Below, piece after piece: positions 16,208-24,221 of a stretch of DNA of 31,955 nt (position 1 is its first letter; the number at the start of each line of letters is the position of its first letter). The stretch is taken from positions 1-31,955 of the forward strand of contig CAYMCQ010000045.1 in NCBI GenBank assembly GCA_964389025.1, written 5' to 3'. The notes below the pieces were generated by a model, which saw only the letters and a program-made list of their open reading frames with translations, did not search any database and had not been told where the DNA came from. The DNA comes from CAYMCQ01 sp964389025. Its GTDB lineage: Bacteria; Verrucomicrobiota; Verrucomicrobiia; Limisphaerales; CAYMCQ01. Position numbers and translations under genes: made by a program.

Positions 16208-17581
16208 ATGGCTTCCAACGACAAAACCAACCCGCGCCCCGTCCGCGCCACGCAACCAGGCCAAAAACCGCCGTCGCCATTTTTTTTGGCGCTGCTTGCG
16301 TTGATGATTCTCGCGATTGCAGCGGCGATTTACATGGGCAGACAGAAATCTGCTTTCAAGAATCAAGAGCAGCGTGATGGTGAAACATCCAGGGAGCTTT
16401 CCTCCCCGACGATTCGCAAGTTCCCTCGCCCGACCAAAAGAAATTCCGAAGTCGAACAAATCCTTCCCGTGCCGCCGGACGCGACGGTCGCGCAATTGCT
16501 CGCCCAGTTGAACGATTCTACAGCGCCCATACAAGCGCGCCGCGCCGCAGGCCGCGCTCTGGCGCGCATCGCGTCGCATCAAGTGTTGGATGCCGCCAAA
16601 ACCGCGCTGGGAAATGCCGTTCTTCCTTCCCAAATCAAGGCGGCAATCGCCGAAGGTCTCGGTGAAAACTCACTGCCTGAGGCGCGGGCGGCGCTGGAAA
16701 GTTTGCTCGCTGAAAAAGATGAGATCGTCGCGCGCGGCGCCGTCCGCGGGCTTGCGCTCCGAGACGACGCCGGGGCTGTGGATACGTTGCTGAAGCTTTT
16801 GAGCGACGGGCAGCGACCCAAAAGTGTCCGCACCGAAGCCGCGCTGGCGCTCGGCGACATGAACCAGCCCTCGGCCACGCCCGCACTTTTGAAAGCCATG
16901 TCCGAAATTCAGGACGAGGGCATCGCAGAATTTATTTTGGAAGGACTCGGCCAGAAGCCGCTTTCCGAAACGGAGGAGTTTTTCCGGAACTACCTTTCAA
17001 CGCAAAACTTCAGCAGCGATTTGCGCGTCGCCGCGGTCGAAGCGCTGGCCAACGCGCAGGGCGACCCGACCACGCTCCTGATGAAATACGCCGCCGACAC
17101 CGATCCCGAAGTGCGGATGGCCGCCGGGTTCTCACTGGCTTCGACCGATCAACAGGGATCCGCCGGCGGCGCATTGCTTGATTTGCTTGAGCGGGAGACC
17201 GACGCGGAAGTCCGCGCGAAATTTTACCAGGCGCTTGGGAACCAAGCTGACACCGACTTTGCGAAAGCGTTCGCGCTGGTGAAAAACGAGGCTGACGCGA
17301 CAGCAAAACTGGCGGGAATGAATCTGCTGGCTCAAAGCCTCAAGACCAGCCGGGAGATTACGGACTATTTCAATCAGACCGGGCTTGCCGAATTGAAGTC
17401 CGTCGCTCTCCAAAGCGAGCGCCTGCACGACCGGCTTTCCGCCACGACGACGCTGCGCAAACTCAACAGCGCGGAATCGCTGGCCGCTTTGCAGGAACTG
17501 GCAGGCCAATCCACCGACCCCAAGGTCGTCGAGGCAGCAAATTCCGCTTTGCAGGCGCGCGCACGGCGGCAAAACCGCTAG
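16208..17581 (+). CDS. Membrane-anchored HEAT-repeat protein
   Basis: 457 residues from ATG 16208 (a TTG at 16202 is less likely). One membrane span lies at about 24-44 (PFFLALLALMILAIAAAIYM) with a basic, Pro-rich cytoplasmic N-terminus. From about 90 onward the chain is HEAT-like: repeated pairs of helices ending in D, each about 30 residues, for example ARRAAGRALARIA, SQIKAAIAEGLGE, VARGAVRGLALRDDAG, VRTEAALALGDMN, LRVAAVEALANAQGDP, VRMAAGFSLASTDQQG and DRLSATTTLRKLNS. Such proteins usually scaffold other proteins; no enzyme motif is visible. CTGACA at 16147 and TAAACT at 16169 with a 16-base spacer may be its promoter. Confidence 0.82.
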   Translation: MASNDKTNPRPVRATQPGQKPPSPFFLALLALMILAIAAAIYMGRQKSAFKNQEQRDGETSRELSSPTIRKFPRPTKRNSEVEQILPVPPDATVAQLLAQLNDSTAPIQARRAAGRALARIASHQVLDAAKTALGNAVLPSQIKAAIAEGLGENSLPEARAALESLLAEKDEIVARGAVRGLALRDDAGAVDTLLKLLSDGQRPKSVRTEAALALGDMNQPSATPALLKAMSEIQDEGIAEFILEGLGQKPLSETEEFFRNYLSTQNFSSDLRVAAVEALANAQGDPTTLLMKYAADTDPEVRMAAGFSLASTDQQGSAGGALLDLLERETDAEVRAKFYQALGNQADTDFAKAFALVKNEADATAKLAGMNLLAQSLKTSREITDYFNQTGLAELKSVALQSERLHDRLSATTTLRKLNSAESLAALQELAGQSTDPKVVEAANSALQARARRQNR

Positions 17582-17589
17582 CCGCGCGT

Positions 17590-17617
17590 TTGACAACCGC
17601 GCCGTTCGCTCTACGCT
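17590..17617 (+). promoter_or_regulatory. Possible promoter giving a leaderless double-kinase message
   Basis: A consensus TTGACA at 17590-17595, a 16-base spacer and TACGCT at 17612-17617. The expected start of transcription is about 17624, the GTG start codon itself. Confidence 0.4.
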
Positions 17618-17623
17618 CGCCGC

Positions 17624-18919
17624 GTGATTCGCATCGAGAAAAACCGCGCCCGCTGGGAATTGCATCCCGACTTCGCGCTGCTTCTCGATGAAATTCTCGC
17701 GAATGAAAAATCCCGCGTCAAGGAATCCGCCGCAAAGCTCGTCGCAATTCACGCCGCTGGCGGAAAAGAATTTTTCGTCAAGCGTTACCGCCACTTCGCT
17801 TTCCCATTTCGCCCGCTGAAGTTTTTCTTCAAATCGTCGCAGGCGCGGCTGGAGTGGAAACTCGCACAGGAACTGGAAAAGCTCGGCCTGCCCATCGTCA
17901 AACACGTCGCGCTGGGGGAACGCTGGAGCGCGCGCGGCCTTCTCGAAAGCATTTTGATCACGGAAAAATTCGATGGCGAACCGCTGAACGAAATTTCGCG
18001 GCTTGAGCCGGCGCGCGTTCTGAAATTCGTCGAGTCCCTGCACAAACACGGTGTCCTGCAGCGCGATCTGCATCCCGGAAACATTCTGGCCACGCCGGAT
18101 TGCGGCGAACTGCGGCTCGTGGATCTGCACGGCATCGAAATCAGGCTGTCGCTCGCCGACGAAGAAAAGGCTGAAAACATTGCATATCTGTGCATATTTT
18201 TGCCGCTGCCGGTTTCGGCGGACATCGCGAAACGCAGCGAGCAGTTGCGAAAACAAGTTTTTGAAAAACGCTCGCATCGCGCTCTAAAGGAAAACCGCGA
18301 GTTCGCCCGCCAGAATTTTGGCGGCCTGCGCTGGCAGGTTCGTTTGCCGCTGCTGACTCCGGCGGCGGAAAAAATCATGGCCGACCCGGACGGATTTCTT
18401 TCCAGCCGCGCGGAGATTTTGAAACGTGGCCGCAGCTCGACCGTCGGCAAGGCGGATGGTTTTGTTCTGAAACGCTTCAACCTGCGCAAAGCACTGAGCC
18501 TGTTCAAAGATTTGTTCCGCAGCTCGCGCGCCGTTCGCGCGTTCTGCAAGGCGTATCACTTGGAATTGGCCGGAATCCCCACCGCGCGCGCCGTTGCCTG
18601 CGCGGAGCGGCGCGTGTGCGGATTTTTGTTGCGGAGTTATCTGCTGATGGAGGAAATTCCCGGCGCAACCGAGTTGCGGAAGTGGCGCGGCGAAAAAGCG
18701 CGGGCGATTTCAGACGCGGAAAAATTGATCGCCCAAATGCACGCCGCCGGCTTCACGCACCGTGACTTGAAGGAGACGAACCTGATCTTCGATTCGGCGG
18801 GAAAACTTTTTCTGATTGATCTGGAAGGGCTGGAGTTCGTTGGAGAAGTTTCCGCGCAGCGGGCGGAGGCGGACATGGCGCGGTTCGAGCGCGCGGTTCA
18901 AAACATGAAGCGGGCTTAG
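17624..18919 (+). CDS. Tandem LPS-kinase-like protein with two kinase domains
   Basis: 431 residues from GTG 17624. Two kinase-like domains follow each other. Domain 1 (about 20-235): FFVKRY (Lys53), HGVLQRDLHPGNIL (Asp148, Asn153), LRLVDLHGIEI (Asp167). Domain 2 (about 265-425): FVLKRFNLRKA (Lys283), FTHRDLKETNLIF (His379, Asp381, Asn386), LFLIDLEGLEF (Asp399). Both keep Lys, catalytic Asp, Asn and metal Asp, so both could be active; domain 1 has Gln in place of His or Tyr before RD. Two kinase domains in one chain is unusual for the Kdo/WaaP family and may serve two sugars or positions. A TTGACA, 16-base spacer, TACGCT at 17590-17617 would start the message at the GTG, suggesting a leaderless transcript. 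Its stop overlaps the stop of the convergent ligase gene. Confidence 0.85.
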   Translation: MIRIEKNRARWELHPDFALLLDEILANEKSRVKESAAKLVAIHAAGGKEFFVKRYRHFAFPFRPLKFFFKSSQARLEWKLAQELEKLGLPIVKHVALGERWSARGLLESILITEKFDGEPLNEISRLEPARVLKFVESLHKHGVLQRDLHPGNILATPDCGELRLVDLHGIEIRLSLADEEKAENIAYLCIFLPLPVSADIAKRSEQLRKQVFEKRSHRALKENREFARQNFGGLRWQVRLPLLTPAAEKIMADPDGFLSSRAEILKRGRSSTVGKADGFVLKRFNLRKALSLFKDLFRSSRAVRAFCKAYHLELAGIPTARAVACAERRVCGFLLRSYLLMEEIPGATELRKWRGEKARAISDAEKLIAQMHAAGFTHRDLKETNLIFDSAGKLFLIDLEGLEFVGEVSAQRAEADMARFERAVQNMKRA

Positions 18920-20199
18920 TCGCGCACCCAGCGCTTCGCCTTCATCTCGAATCGCGGCAACGTTCCCGGCGCGACGGCTTTCACCGCGATCCGCAGCACA
19001 AAACTTTTATGAAACGCCTGTTCCAGTTTTTCCGCTAGTGCCGACGCGTCGCTGCAACTTGCCTCCGGCTCGATCTGCAATTCCAACTCCGTCAGACTTT
19101 TCTCCGTCCTCACCCGCGCTTGATACTCCGCAATCTCGCCGACTGACCGGATGATTTCCTCGACGGCTCCTGGATAAATGTTCACGCCGCGAACAACAAG
19201 CATGTCGTCCGTCCGCCCAAGAATTCCGCCCTCCAACGCAAGCTCGCGACGCCCGCAGCCGCAACGAGGGCTGCGCTTGACAAGGTCGCCCGTGCGATAC
19301 CGCAGCAACGGCGAACCAGTCCTTCCAAGCGTCGTCAAAACAAGTTCGCCGGTTTGCTTTTCTTCAACCGCTTTGCCGCTCGCAGGCTCGACAATCTCCG
19401 CGAAGTAAGCCGATTCGAGGACGTGCAAAATTCCCGGTTTTGCCGGACATTCAAAAGTCACCGGGCCAACTTCCGTCATGCCGTGATGGTCGAACGCGCG
19501 CGCGCCAGGCCAGAGTTTTTCGATGCGCGAACGGATCGCTGGAACGCTCCCGCCCGGTTCACCCGCAACGATGATTGTCTTTACCCGCGATTTTTTCAGG
19601 TCAAATTTTTCCTGCGCCGCAACTTCCGCCAGCCGCAGCGCATAAGTTGGCGTGCAACAAAGAACCGTCGCGCCAAGCTCAACAATATCCCGCACTCGCG
19701 TCGCGCTGCTCAAACCTCCGCCCGGCAGACAAAGACATCCCAGCTTCGCCGCCGATTCGAACGCCAGCCAGAATCCGATGAACGGCCCGAACGAAAACGC
19801 GAAATAAACCTTGTCGCCCGCCTTCACTCCCGCTGCACAGAAAACTTGTGTCCAGCTTTCCAGCATCCAATCCCAGCTTTCCGGCGTGTCGAGCCAGCGC
19901 AATGGCGCGCCACTCGTGCCGCTCGTTTGATGAAGACGGGTGTAACGTTCGAGCGGATAAGTCAGGTTTGTGCCGAATGGCGGATTTAACTTTTGGTCTT
20001 CGACAAGTTCCTGTTTTGTCGTGAATGGAAACCGCGTGGAAAAATCTTCCAGCGACGCCACATCAAACGTCACGCCGAGCGATTGAAGTTTTTTTGTGTA
20101 GAACGGATTCGCCGGAAACAGTTCCGTGACGAGCGATTGGAGATGCTCCAATTGCTGCGCCGCGATCTCTTCGCGCGTCGGAAATTCTCCTGCGGTCAT
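18916..20199 (-). CDS. Phenylacetate-CoA ligase-like AMP-dependent acyl-CoA ligase
   Basis: Members activate aryl or acyl acids as adenylates and then thioesters. From ATG 20199 the product has 427 residues, the usual PaaK length. It shows NPFYTKKL near 31, the nucleotide loop TSGTSGAP at 92-99, FSFGPFIGFWLAFE, AGEPGGSVP, the adenylation motif HHGMTEVGP, YRTGDLVKR, and a C-terminal domain beginning GRTDDMLVVRGVNIYP. The open frame extends 39 codons upstream but overlaps the preceding membrane-protein gene; ATG 20199 lies 4 bases after that stop, indicating an operon. The acid it activates cannot be read from the sequence. Confidence 0.88.
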   Translation of the reverse strand: MTAGEFPTREEIAAQQLEHLQSLVTELFPANPFYTKKLQSLGVTFDVASLEDFSTRFPFTTKQELVEDQKLNPPFGTNLTYPLERYTRLHQTSGTSGAPLRWLDTPESWDWMLESWTQVFCAAGVKAGDKVYFAFSFGPFIGFWLAFESAAKLGCLCLPGGGLSSATRVRDIVELGATVLCCTPTYALRLAEVAAQEKFDLKKSRVKTIIVAGEPGGSVPAIRSRIEKLWPGARAFDHHGMTEVGPVTFECPAKPGILHVLESAYFAEIVEPASGKAVEEKQTGELVLTTLGRTGSPLLRYRTGDLVKRSPRCGCGRRELALEGGILGRTDDMLVVRGVNIYPGAVEEIIRSVGEIAEYQARVRTEKSLTELELQIEPEASCSDASALAEKLEQAFHKSFVLRIAVKAVAPGTLPRFEMKAKRWVRD

Positions 20200-20203
20200 G
20201 AAT

Positions 20204-20749
20204 TCATTTCGCCGGTGGATTTGCCGGGGCATTTTGAGCCACCGCCGGAGAAGGCGCGTTGGACGGCGCAAATTTCGCGACCAGAAACGCTCCGCTGGCG
20301 GCGAGCACGCACCCAAGAATGAATGGCAGCGGCAACGCCTTCAGCCCGCCTTCGGGCGGATGCATCAGCATGGCCACGATGGTGTTCACGATCGGGGCAC
20401 CGGCAAAAACGATGGGCATCACCGCCGCAGCCGCAGCGCCTTTGTAAATCTGAGCCGCTGCGCCGAGCGCCAGCACGAGCGTGAACGCACCGACCGCGCC
20501 CGCGCCTCCGGCAACCAGACTCCAGCGGATTCCGTTGCCGGTGAAACTCCAGTTCGAGCCGCGCCATTTCAGCACCGCCGCTGTCGCGACGCCGATCAAT
20601 GCATACGCCAGACAAACAAACAGGAACGCCTTCAGCCCCGCGTGTGGCGCTTCCGGCCCCATCGGCATGTAACCACGACCCTTGTGCAGCAGCACTCCAT
20701 AGACGCCCCACGACAAAACAGTCATCAACGCGAAAACAAGCCAGTTCAT
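20204..20749 (-). CDS. Small multi-pass membrane protein (EamA/DMT-like, unassigned)
   Basis: 181 residues from ATG 20749 with about five hydrophobic segments: WLVFALMTVLSWGVYGVLL, AFLFVCLAYALIGVATAAV, WSLVAGGAGAVGAFTLVLALG, an Ala-rich stretch AAAAAVMPIVFAGAPIVNTIVA, and LPFILGCVLAASGAFLVA. The Ala/Pro-rich tail after the last span is probably disordered. It resembles half of a drug/metabolite-transporter-type carrier but is too short for certainty. It lies 4 bases before the acyl-CoA ligase start and probably shares its transcript; the 263-base gap upstream, shared with divergent xylB, holds a repeat pair at 20809-20966. Confidence 0.72.
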   Translation of the reverse strand: MNWLVFALMTVLSWGVYGVLLHKGRGYMPMGPEAPHAGLKAFLFVCLAYALIGVATAAVLKWRGSNWSFTGNGIRWSLVAGGAGAVGAFTLVLALGAAAQIYKGAAAAAVMPIVFAGAPIVNTIVAMLMHPPEGGLKALPLPFILGCVLAASGAFLVAKFAPSNAPSPAVAQNAPANPPAK

Positions 20750-20808
20750 AGTGGCGTGAATGTAAGGCAAGGCCCCTTTCCGTGAAAGAGAATTGAGTTG
20801 CGCGGTCC

Positions 20809-20966
20809 GTGGGTGGCACAGGCGTCTCGCCTGTCGTTTCGGGCATCCCGCCCGAAACCGTCGTGTGGCAGAGATTTTCTGTTCGCTTGTCCAGAAACCG
20901 AACGGCCATCATCACGAAATTCGGCGGGACGCCGAGTTTAACAGGCGAGACGCCTGTTCCACCCAC
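20809..20966. repeat. REP pair in the divergent gap before xylB
   Basis: Arms GTGGGTGGCACAGGCGTC at 20809 onward and ACAGGCGAGACGCCTGTT at 20941 onward. Each contains an ACAGGCG-TCT-CGCCTGT palindrome. The spacer contains GTTTCGGGCATCCCGCCCGAAAC and CGGCGGGACGCCG hairpins. It takes up over half of the 263-base gap between the membrane-protein gene and xylB and so may affect both promoters. Confidence 0.87.
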
Positions 20967-21012
20967 AAATTTTTCGTGTCCATCTTCGGTCATTCGTGGT
21001 TAAACAATATTC

Positions 21013-22548
21013 ATGCGCACGCTTATCATCGGCATAGACAGCGGCACGCAATCCACCAAGGCACTGGCCGTGGACGCGCGCGATGGAAAAGTCGTCGGCG
21101 CGGGCGCGCAAAGTTACGACCTCATCCCAAATCTTCCGCCCGGCGCGAAGGAACAGCATCCGCACACGTGGCGGGATGCCACTGCGGCGGCGATTCGTCT
21201 GGCGTTGCGACAAGCCAAAGCCAGCGCGTCTGAAGTTCAGGCGATTGGAGTCAGCGGACAACAACACGGCTTCGTCCCGCTCGACAAAAGCGGCGAAGTC
21301 ATCCGCCCCGCAAAACTTTGGTGCGACACGGCGACTGCGCCCGAGTGCGAAGAAATCATGGCGAAGCTCGGCGGGCTGAAAAAAACGATCCGCGCGATTG
21401 GCAACGCCGTTTTGCCCGGCTTCACCGCGCCAAAAATTCTCTGGCTCAAAAACCACGAGCCGAAAAGCTTCGAGCGACTCGCGACGGTTTTGCTTCCGCA
21501 CGACTACCTGAATTTCTGGCTCACCGGTGAACGCGTCATGGAGTTCGGTGACGCAAGCGGAACGGCGTTGCTCGACGTTCGCAAACGGAAATGGTCGCAG
21601 CCGGTTCTCGACGCTATTGATTCCGAACTTGCCAGCAAACTACCGCCGCTCATTTCCAGCGACAAACCTGCCGGGACTTTGCAACCGTCCACCGCGCGGC
21701 TCCTTGATTTGAAACCGGGAATTCTCGTCAGCGCCGGCGGCGGCGACAACATGATGGGCGCCATCGGCACCGGCAACACGCGCGCTGGCGTCATCACCGC
21801 CAGCTTCGGCACGAGCGGGACGATCTACGCCTGCTCGGAAAAACCGATCATTGATCCGCGAGGTGAAATCGCAGCGTTCTGCGATTCGACGAACCGCTGG
21901 TTGCCATTGCTTTGCACGATGAATGTGACCGTCGCCACGGAAATGGTGCGGAACGATTTCGGCTGGACGCACGAGAGATTTGCCGCCGAAGCCGCGCGAG
22001 TTTCCGCAGGCTCGAACGGTTTGCTGCTGCTGCCGTATTTCGAAGGCGAACGCACGCCGAACGTTCCCGACGGCACGGGCGTCTGGTTCGGCGTGAACCA
22101 AAAAACTTTTGAGGCCGGACATTTCGCACGCGCCGCGATGGAAGGCGTGACGCTCGGAATGAATTACGGCCTGCGCCGCCTCGCCGGACTCGGCGTCAAA
22201 CCCACGCAAATCCGCGCGACCGGCGGCGGCGCGAAATCCAAAGTCTGGCGGCAGATCATGGCGGACATTTTCGACGCGGAAGTCGTCACGCTCAAAGTCA
22301 GCGAAGGCGCGGCTTACGGCGCGGCGTTGCAGGCGCTCTGGTGCTGGTCCCGCCACGGCGGGACAGCGCGCAATAACATCAGCATCAGCGAAATCACGGA
22401 CAAGTTCGTGGAATTGAATCGAACCGAAACGGCTGAACCGAAATCTGAGAACGAGAAAATTTACCGCGAACTGCAAACCTTACAGGACGAAATGTCTGTT
22501 TCCCTGCGCGGAATTTTTGCGAAGCATCGGCAGTTTGTGCTGGGGTGA
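21013..22548 (+). CDS. xylB: Xylulokinase (FGGY family)
   Basis: Phosphorylates D-xylulose to xylulose-5-phosphate, feeding the pentose phosphate pathway. 511 residues from ATG 21013, normal for XylB. The ATP-fold motif IGIDSGTQSTKA is at 7-18, followed by the substrate-site GVSGQQHGFVPLD, KLWCDTATAPE, and in the second half SFGTSGTIYA, MNVTVATEMVRNDFG, and the FGGY signature region IRATGGGAKSKVWRQIMADI. No xylA or transporter is adjacent. The 263 bases upstream contain a palindromic repeat pair; nothing else stands out as an operator. Confidence 0.92.
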   Translation: MRTLIIGIDSGTQSTKALAVDARDGKVVGAGAQSYDLIPNLPPGAKEQHPHTWRDATAAAIRLALRQAKASASEVQAIGVSGQQHGFVPLDKSGEVIRPAKLWCDTATAPECEEIMAKLGGLKKTIRAIGNAVLPGFTAPKILWLKNHEPKSFERLATVLLPHDYLNFWLTGERVMEFGDASGTALLDVRKRKWSQPVLDAIDSELASKLPPLISSDKPAGTLQPSTARLLDLKPGILVSAGGGDNMMGAIGTGNTRAGVITASFGTSGTIYACSEKPIIDPRGEIAAFCDSTNRWLPLLCTMNVTVATEMVRNDFGWTHERFAAEAARVSAGSNGLLLLPYFEGERTPNVPDGTGVWFGVNQKTFEAGHFARAAMEGVTLGMNYGLRRLAGLGVKPTQIRATGGGAKSKVWRQIMADIFDAEVVTLKVSEGAAYGAALQALWCWSRHGGTARNNISISEITDKFVELNRTETAEPKSENEKIYRELQTLQDEMSVSLRGIFAKHRQFVLG

Positions 22549-22591
22549 ATTCAAAGTTGCAAAATGTAAGATGCTTTGACTTAATTCCGTC

Positions 22592-24007
22592 GTGACGAAC
22601 CACTGTTGGCGTATCGAATCGCGGACAGGAAAAGGACTAACATGCCTCCTATGTGCGGCAGGCGTTGCTTTCTTGATTTCGTCTTCGGCCACGCGCGCGG
22701 AACTGGTATTTCAAACTCTGCGCGAGCTTTTTCCAATGAATGGAGGCCCACAAATCCCAATCGGAATTACCGATGCCAGAGATGGTAATTTCTATGGGAC
22801 AACAGAGTTTGGAGGTTCGTATAACTCTGGAACCGTTTTCAAAATGACCCCGTCGGGCTCGGTTACAGTGTTGCACTCTTTCTCAAGCTCCCCGGCGACA
22901 AATGGGAACTATCCAATCGGCGGTTTGTTACAGAACGATGACGGATTGCTTTATGGAGTCGCGAGCGACGGCGGCAGTAGCGTAGGAACAGCATTCCGGA
23001 TCGCGACAAACGGCGTTTTTGAAAGACTTGCTTTGTTTGGAAGTTCGCCAATTGGGAGTGTGCCTCTTGGCGCTTTGGTTACAGACCACGCAGGAAATTT
23101 TTATGGAGTGACCACCTCGGGAGGAATCGACATTCATGGCACTGTTTTCAAGATTACTACGAACGGAGCTTTGACTACTCTGGTTTCTTTCGATAACGGG
23201 AACGGTGCTAATCCAAACGGCTATGGCTTAACGCCAAGCGACGACGGTGCATTCTATGGAACCACGTCATCCGGCGGGAGCAAAGGCAAAGGCACTATTT
23301 TCAAAGTTACGACCAACGGCGATCTCACAACCTTGGTCCATTTTAACGGCACCAATGGAAGTCTTCCTAGATGCAATTTGTGCAAGGGCGATGATGGAAA
23401 TTTTTACGGTGTGACATCGCGCGGAGGCCAATTTGATTTAGGGACAGCTTTTAAAATGACAATGGACGGCGCACTGTCCACGCTGATTTCTTTTGACAGA
23501 ACGAACGGCAGCATTCCCCACGGCGGAATCGCTCAAGGGCGTGATGGCAATCTCTATGGTGCAACCAGTGATGCAGACTTCTTGAACCCAACCAAATACG
23601 GAACGTTCTTTAAAATGACAACAAATGGAACGCTAACGACACTGATTTATTTCAACGGCACAAATGCCTTGAACCCTTTTGTCACGTTCACTTCGGCGAG
23701 CGATGGCAATCTTTATGGGACCTTATGCGGTATAAACCGCAATCAAACGCTCAACAACAACGTCGGCACCATCTTCCGTCTCGTAGAGCCTCCGGTTCTT
23801 ACGATTCTCCAAACGAATGACATCGTGAAGCTGAGATGGACTTCCTTCACAAACGGAATTTATCGGCTGGAAAAAATTTCTTCATGGGATTCGACGAACT
23901 GGACGGCCATTTCTTCCAACATCATCGCGACCGGCAACAGCACTTCATTCACGAACGCCATGTCCGGCGCGGCGCAGGAATTTTATCGCGTTGTTCTGCT
24001 GCCGTAG
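22592..24007 (+). CDS. Secreted GloVer-type tandem-repeat protein
   Basis: 471 residues from GTG 22592, with a signal peptide (LTCLLCAAGVAFLISSSATRA). It then has seven copies of the Gloeo-Verruco repeat, each with a DGNFYGTT-like turn, a GG, and GTVFKMTxxG ending in a TxLxSF strand; the copies are visible at DGNFYGTT, DGLLYGVA, AGNFYGVT, DGAFYGTT, DGNFYGVT, DGNLYGAT and DGNLYGTL. The C-terminal 85 residues (IVKLRWTSFTNGIYRLEK to YRVVLLP) are a short beta domain often found at the end of verrucomicrobial secreted proteins. The repeat probably folds as a beta-propeller; function is unknown. Codon use is more AT-rich than in the neighbours, which can reflect repeat-protein composition or transfer. 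Confidence 0.85.
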   Translation: MTNHCWRIESRTGKGLTCLLCAAGVAFLISSSATRAELVFQTLRELFPMNGGPQIPIGITDARDGNFYGTTEFGGSYNSGTVFKMTPSGSVTVLHSFSSSPATNGNYPIGGLLQNDDGLLYGVASDGGSSVGTAFRIATNGVFERLALFGSSPIGSVPLGALVTDHAGNFYGVTTSGGIDIHGTVFKITTNGALTTLVSFDNGNGANPNGYGLTPSDDGAFYGTTSSGGSKGKGTIFKVTTNGDLTTLVHFNGTNGSLPRCNLCKGDDGNFYGVTSRGGQFDLGTAFKMTMDGALSTLISFDRTNGSIPHGGIAQGRDGNLYGATSDADFLNPTKYGTFFKMTTNGTLTTLIYFNGTNALNPFVTFTSASDGNLYGTLCGINRNQTLNNNVGTIFRLVEPPVLTILQTNDIVKLRWTSFTNGIYRLEKISSWDSTNWTAISSNIIATGNSTSFTNAMSGAAQEFYRVVLLP

Positions 24008-24052
24008 ATGCGCGTCCGACGCTGCCGCGTAGAGGACCGCGAAGCGACCAAA

Positions 24053-24164
24053 CGTGAATAGCCGTGGGTGGAACCCACGGTTGCGATCGCACAAATGGTG
24101 CGACCCCGCAGGGGTCGAATGTTTTTGTCGCCGCTCCGTGGGCTTGCGCCCACGGCTATTCACG
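24053..24164. repeat. Inverted repeat pair between the GloVer gene and dinG
   Basis: Arms CGTGAATAGCCGTGGG (24053) and CCCACGGCTATTCACG (ending 24164) are exact reverse complements; each is extended by an inner hairpin (CCGTGGGTGGAACCCACGG on the left, CCGTGGGCTTGCGCCCACGG on the right). The spacer carries CGACCCCGCAGGGGTCG, a perfect stem. It may end transcription of the GloVer gene. Confidence 0.9.
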
Positions 24165-24221
24165 TGATGTCCCTGCGGGACTTTCTTTGCTGAAGCAATC
24201 CTGCTACTTTCGCTTTTTGAA

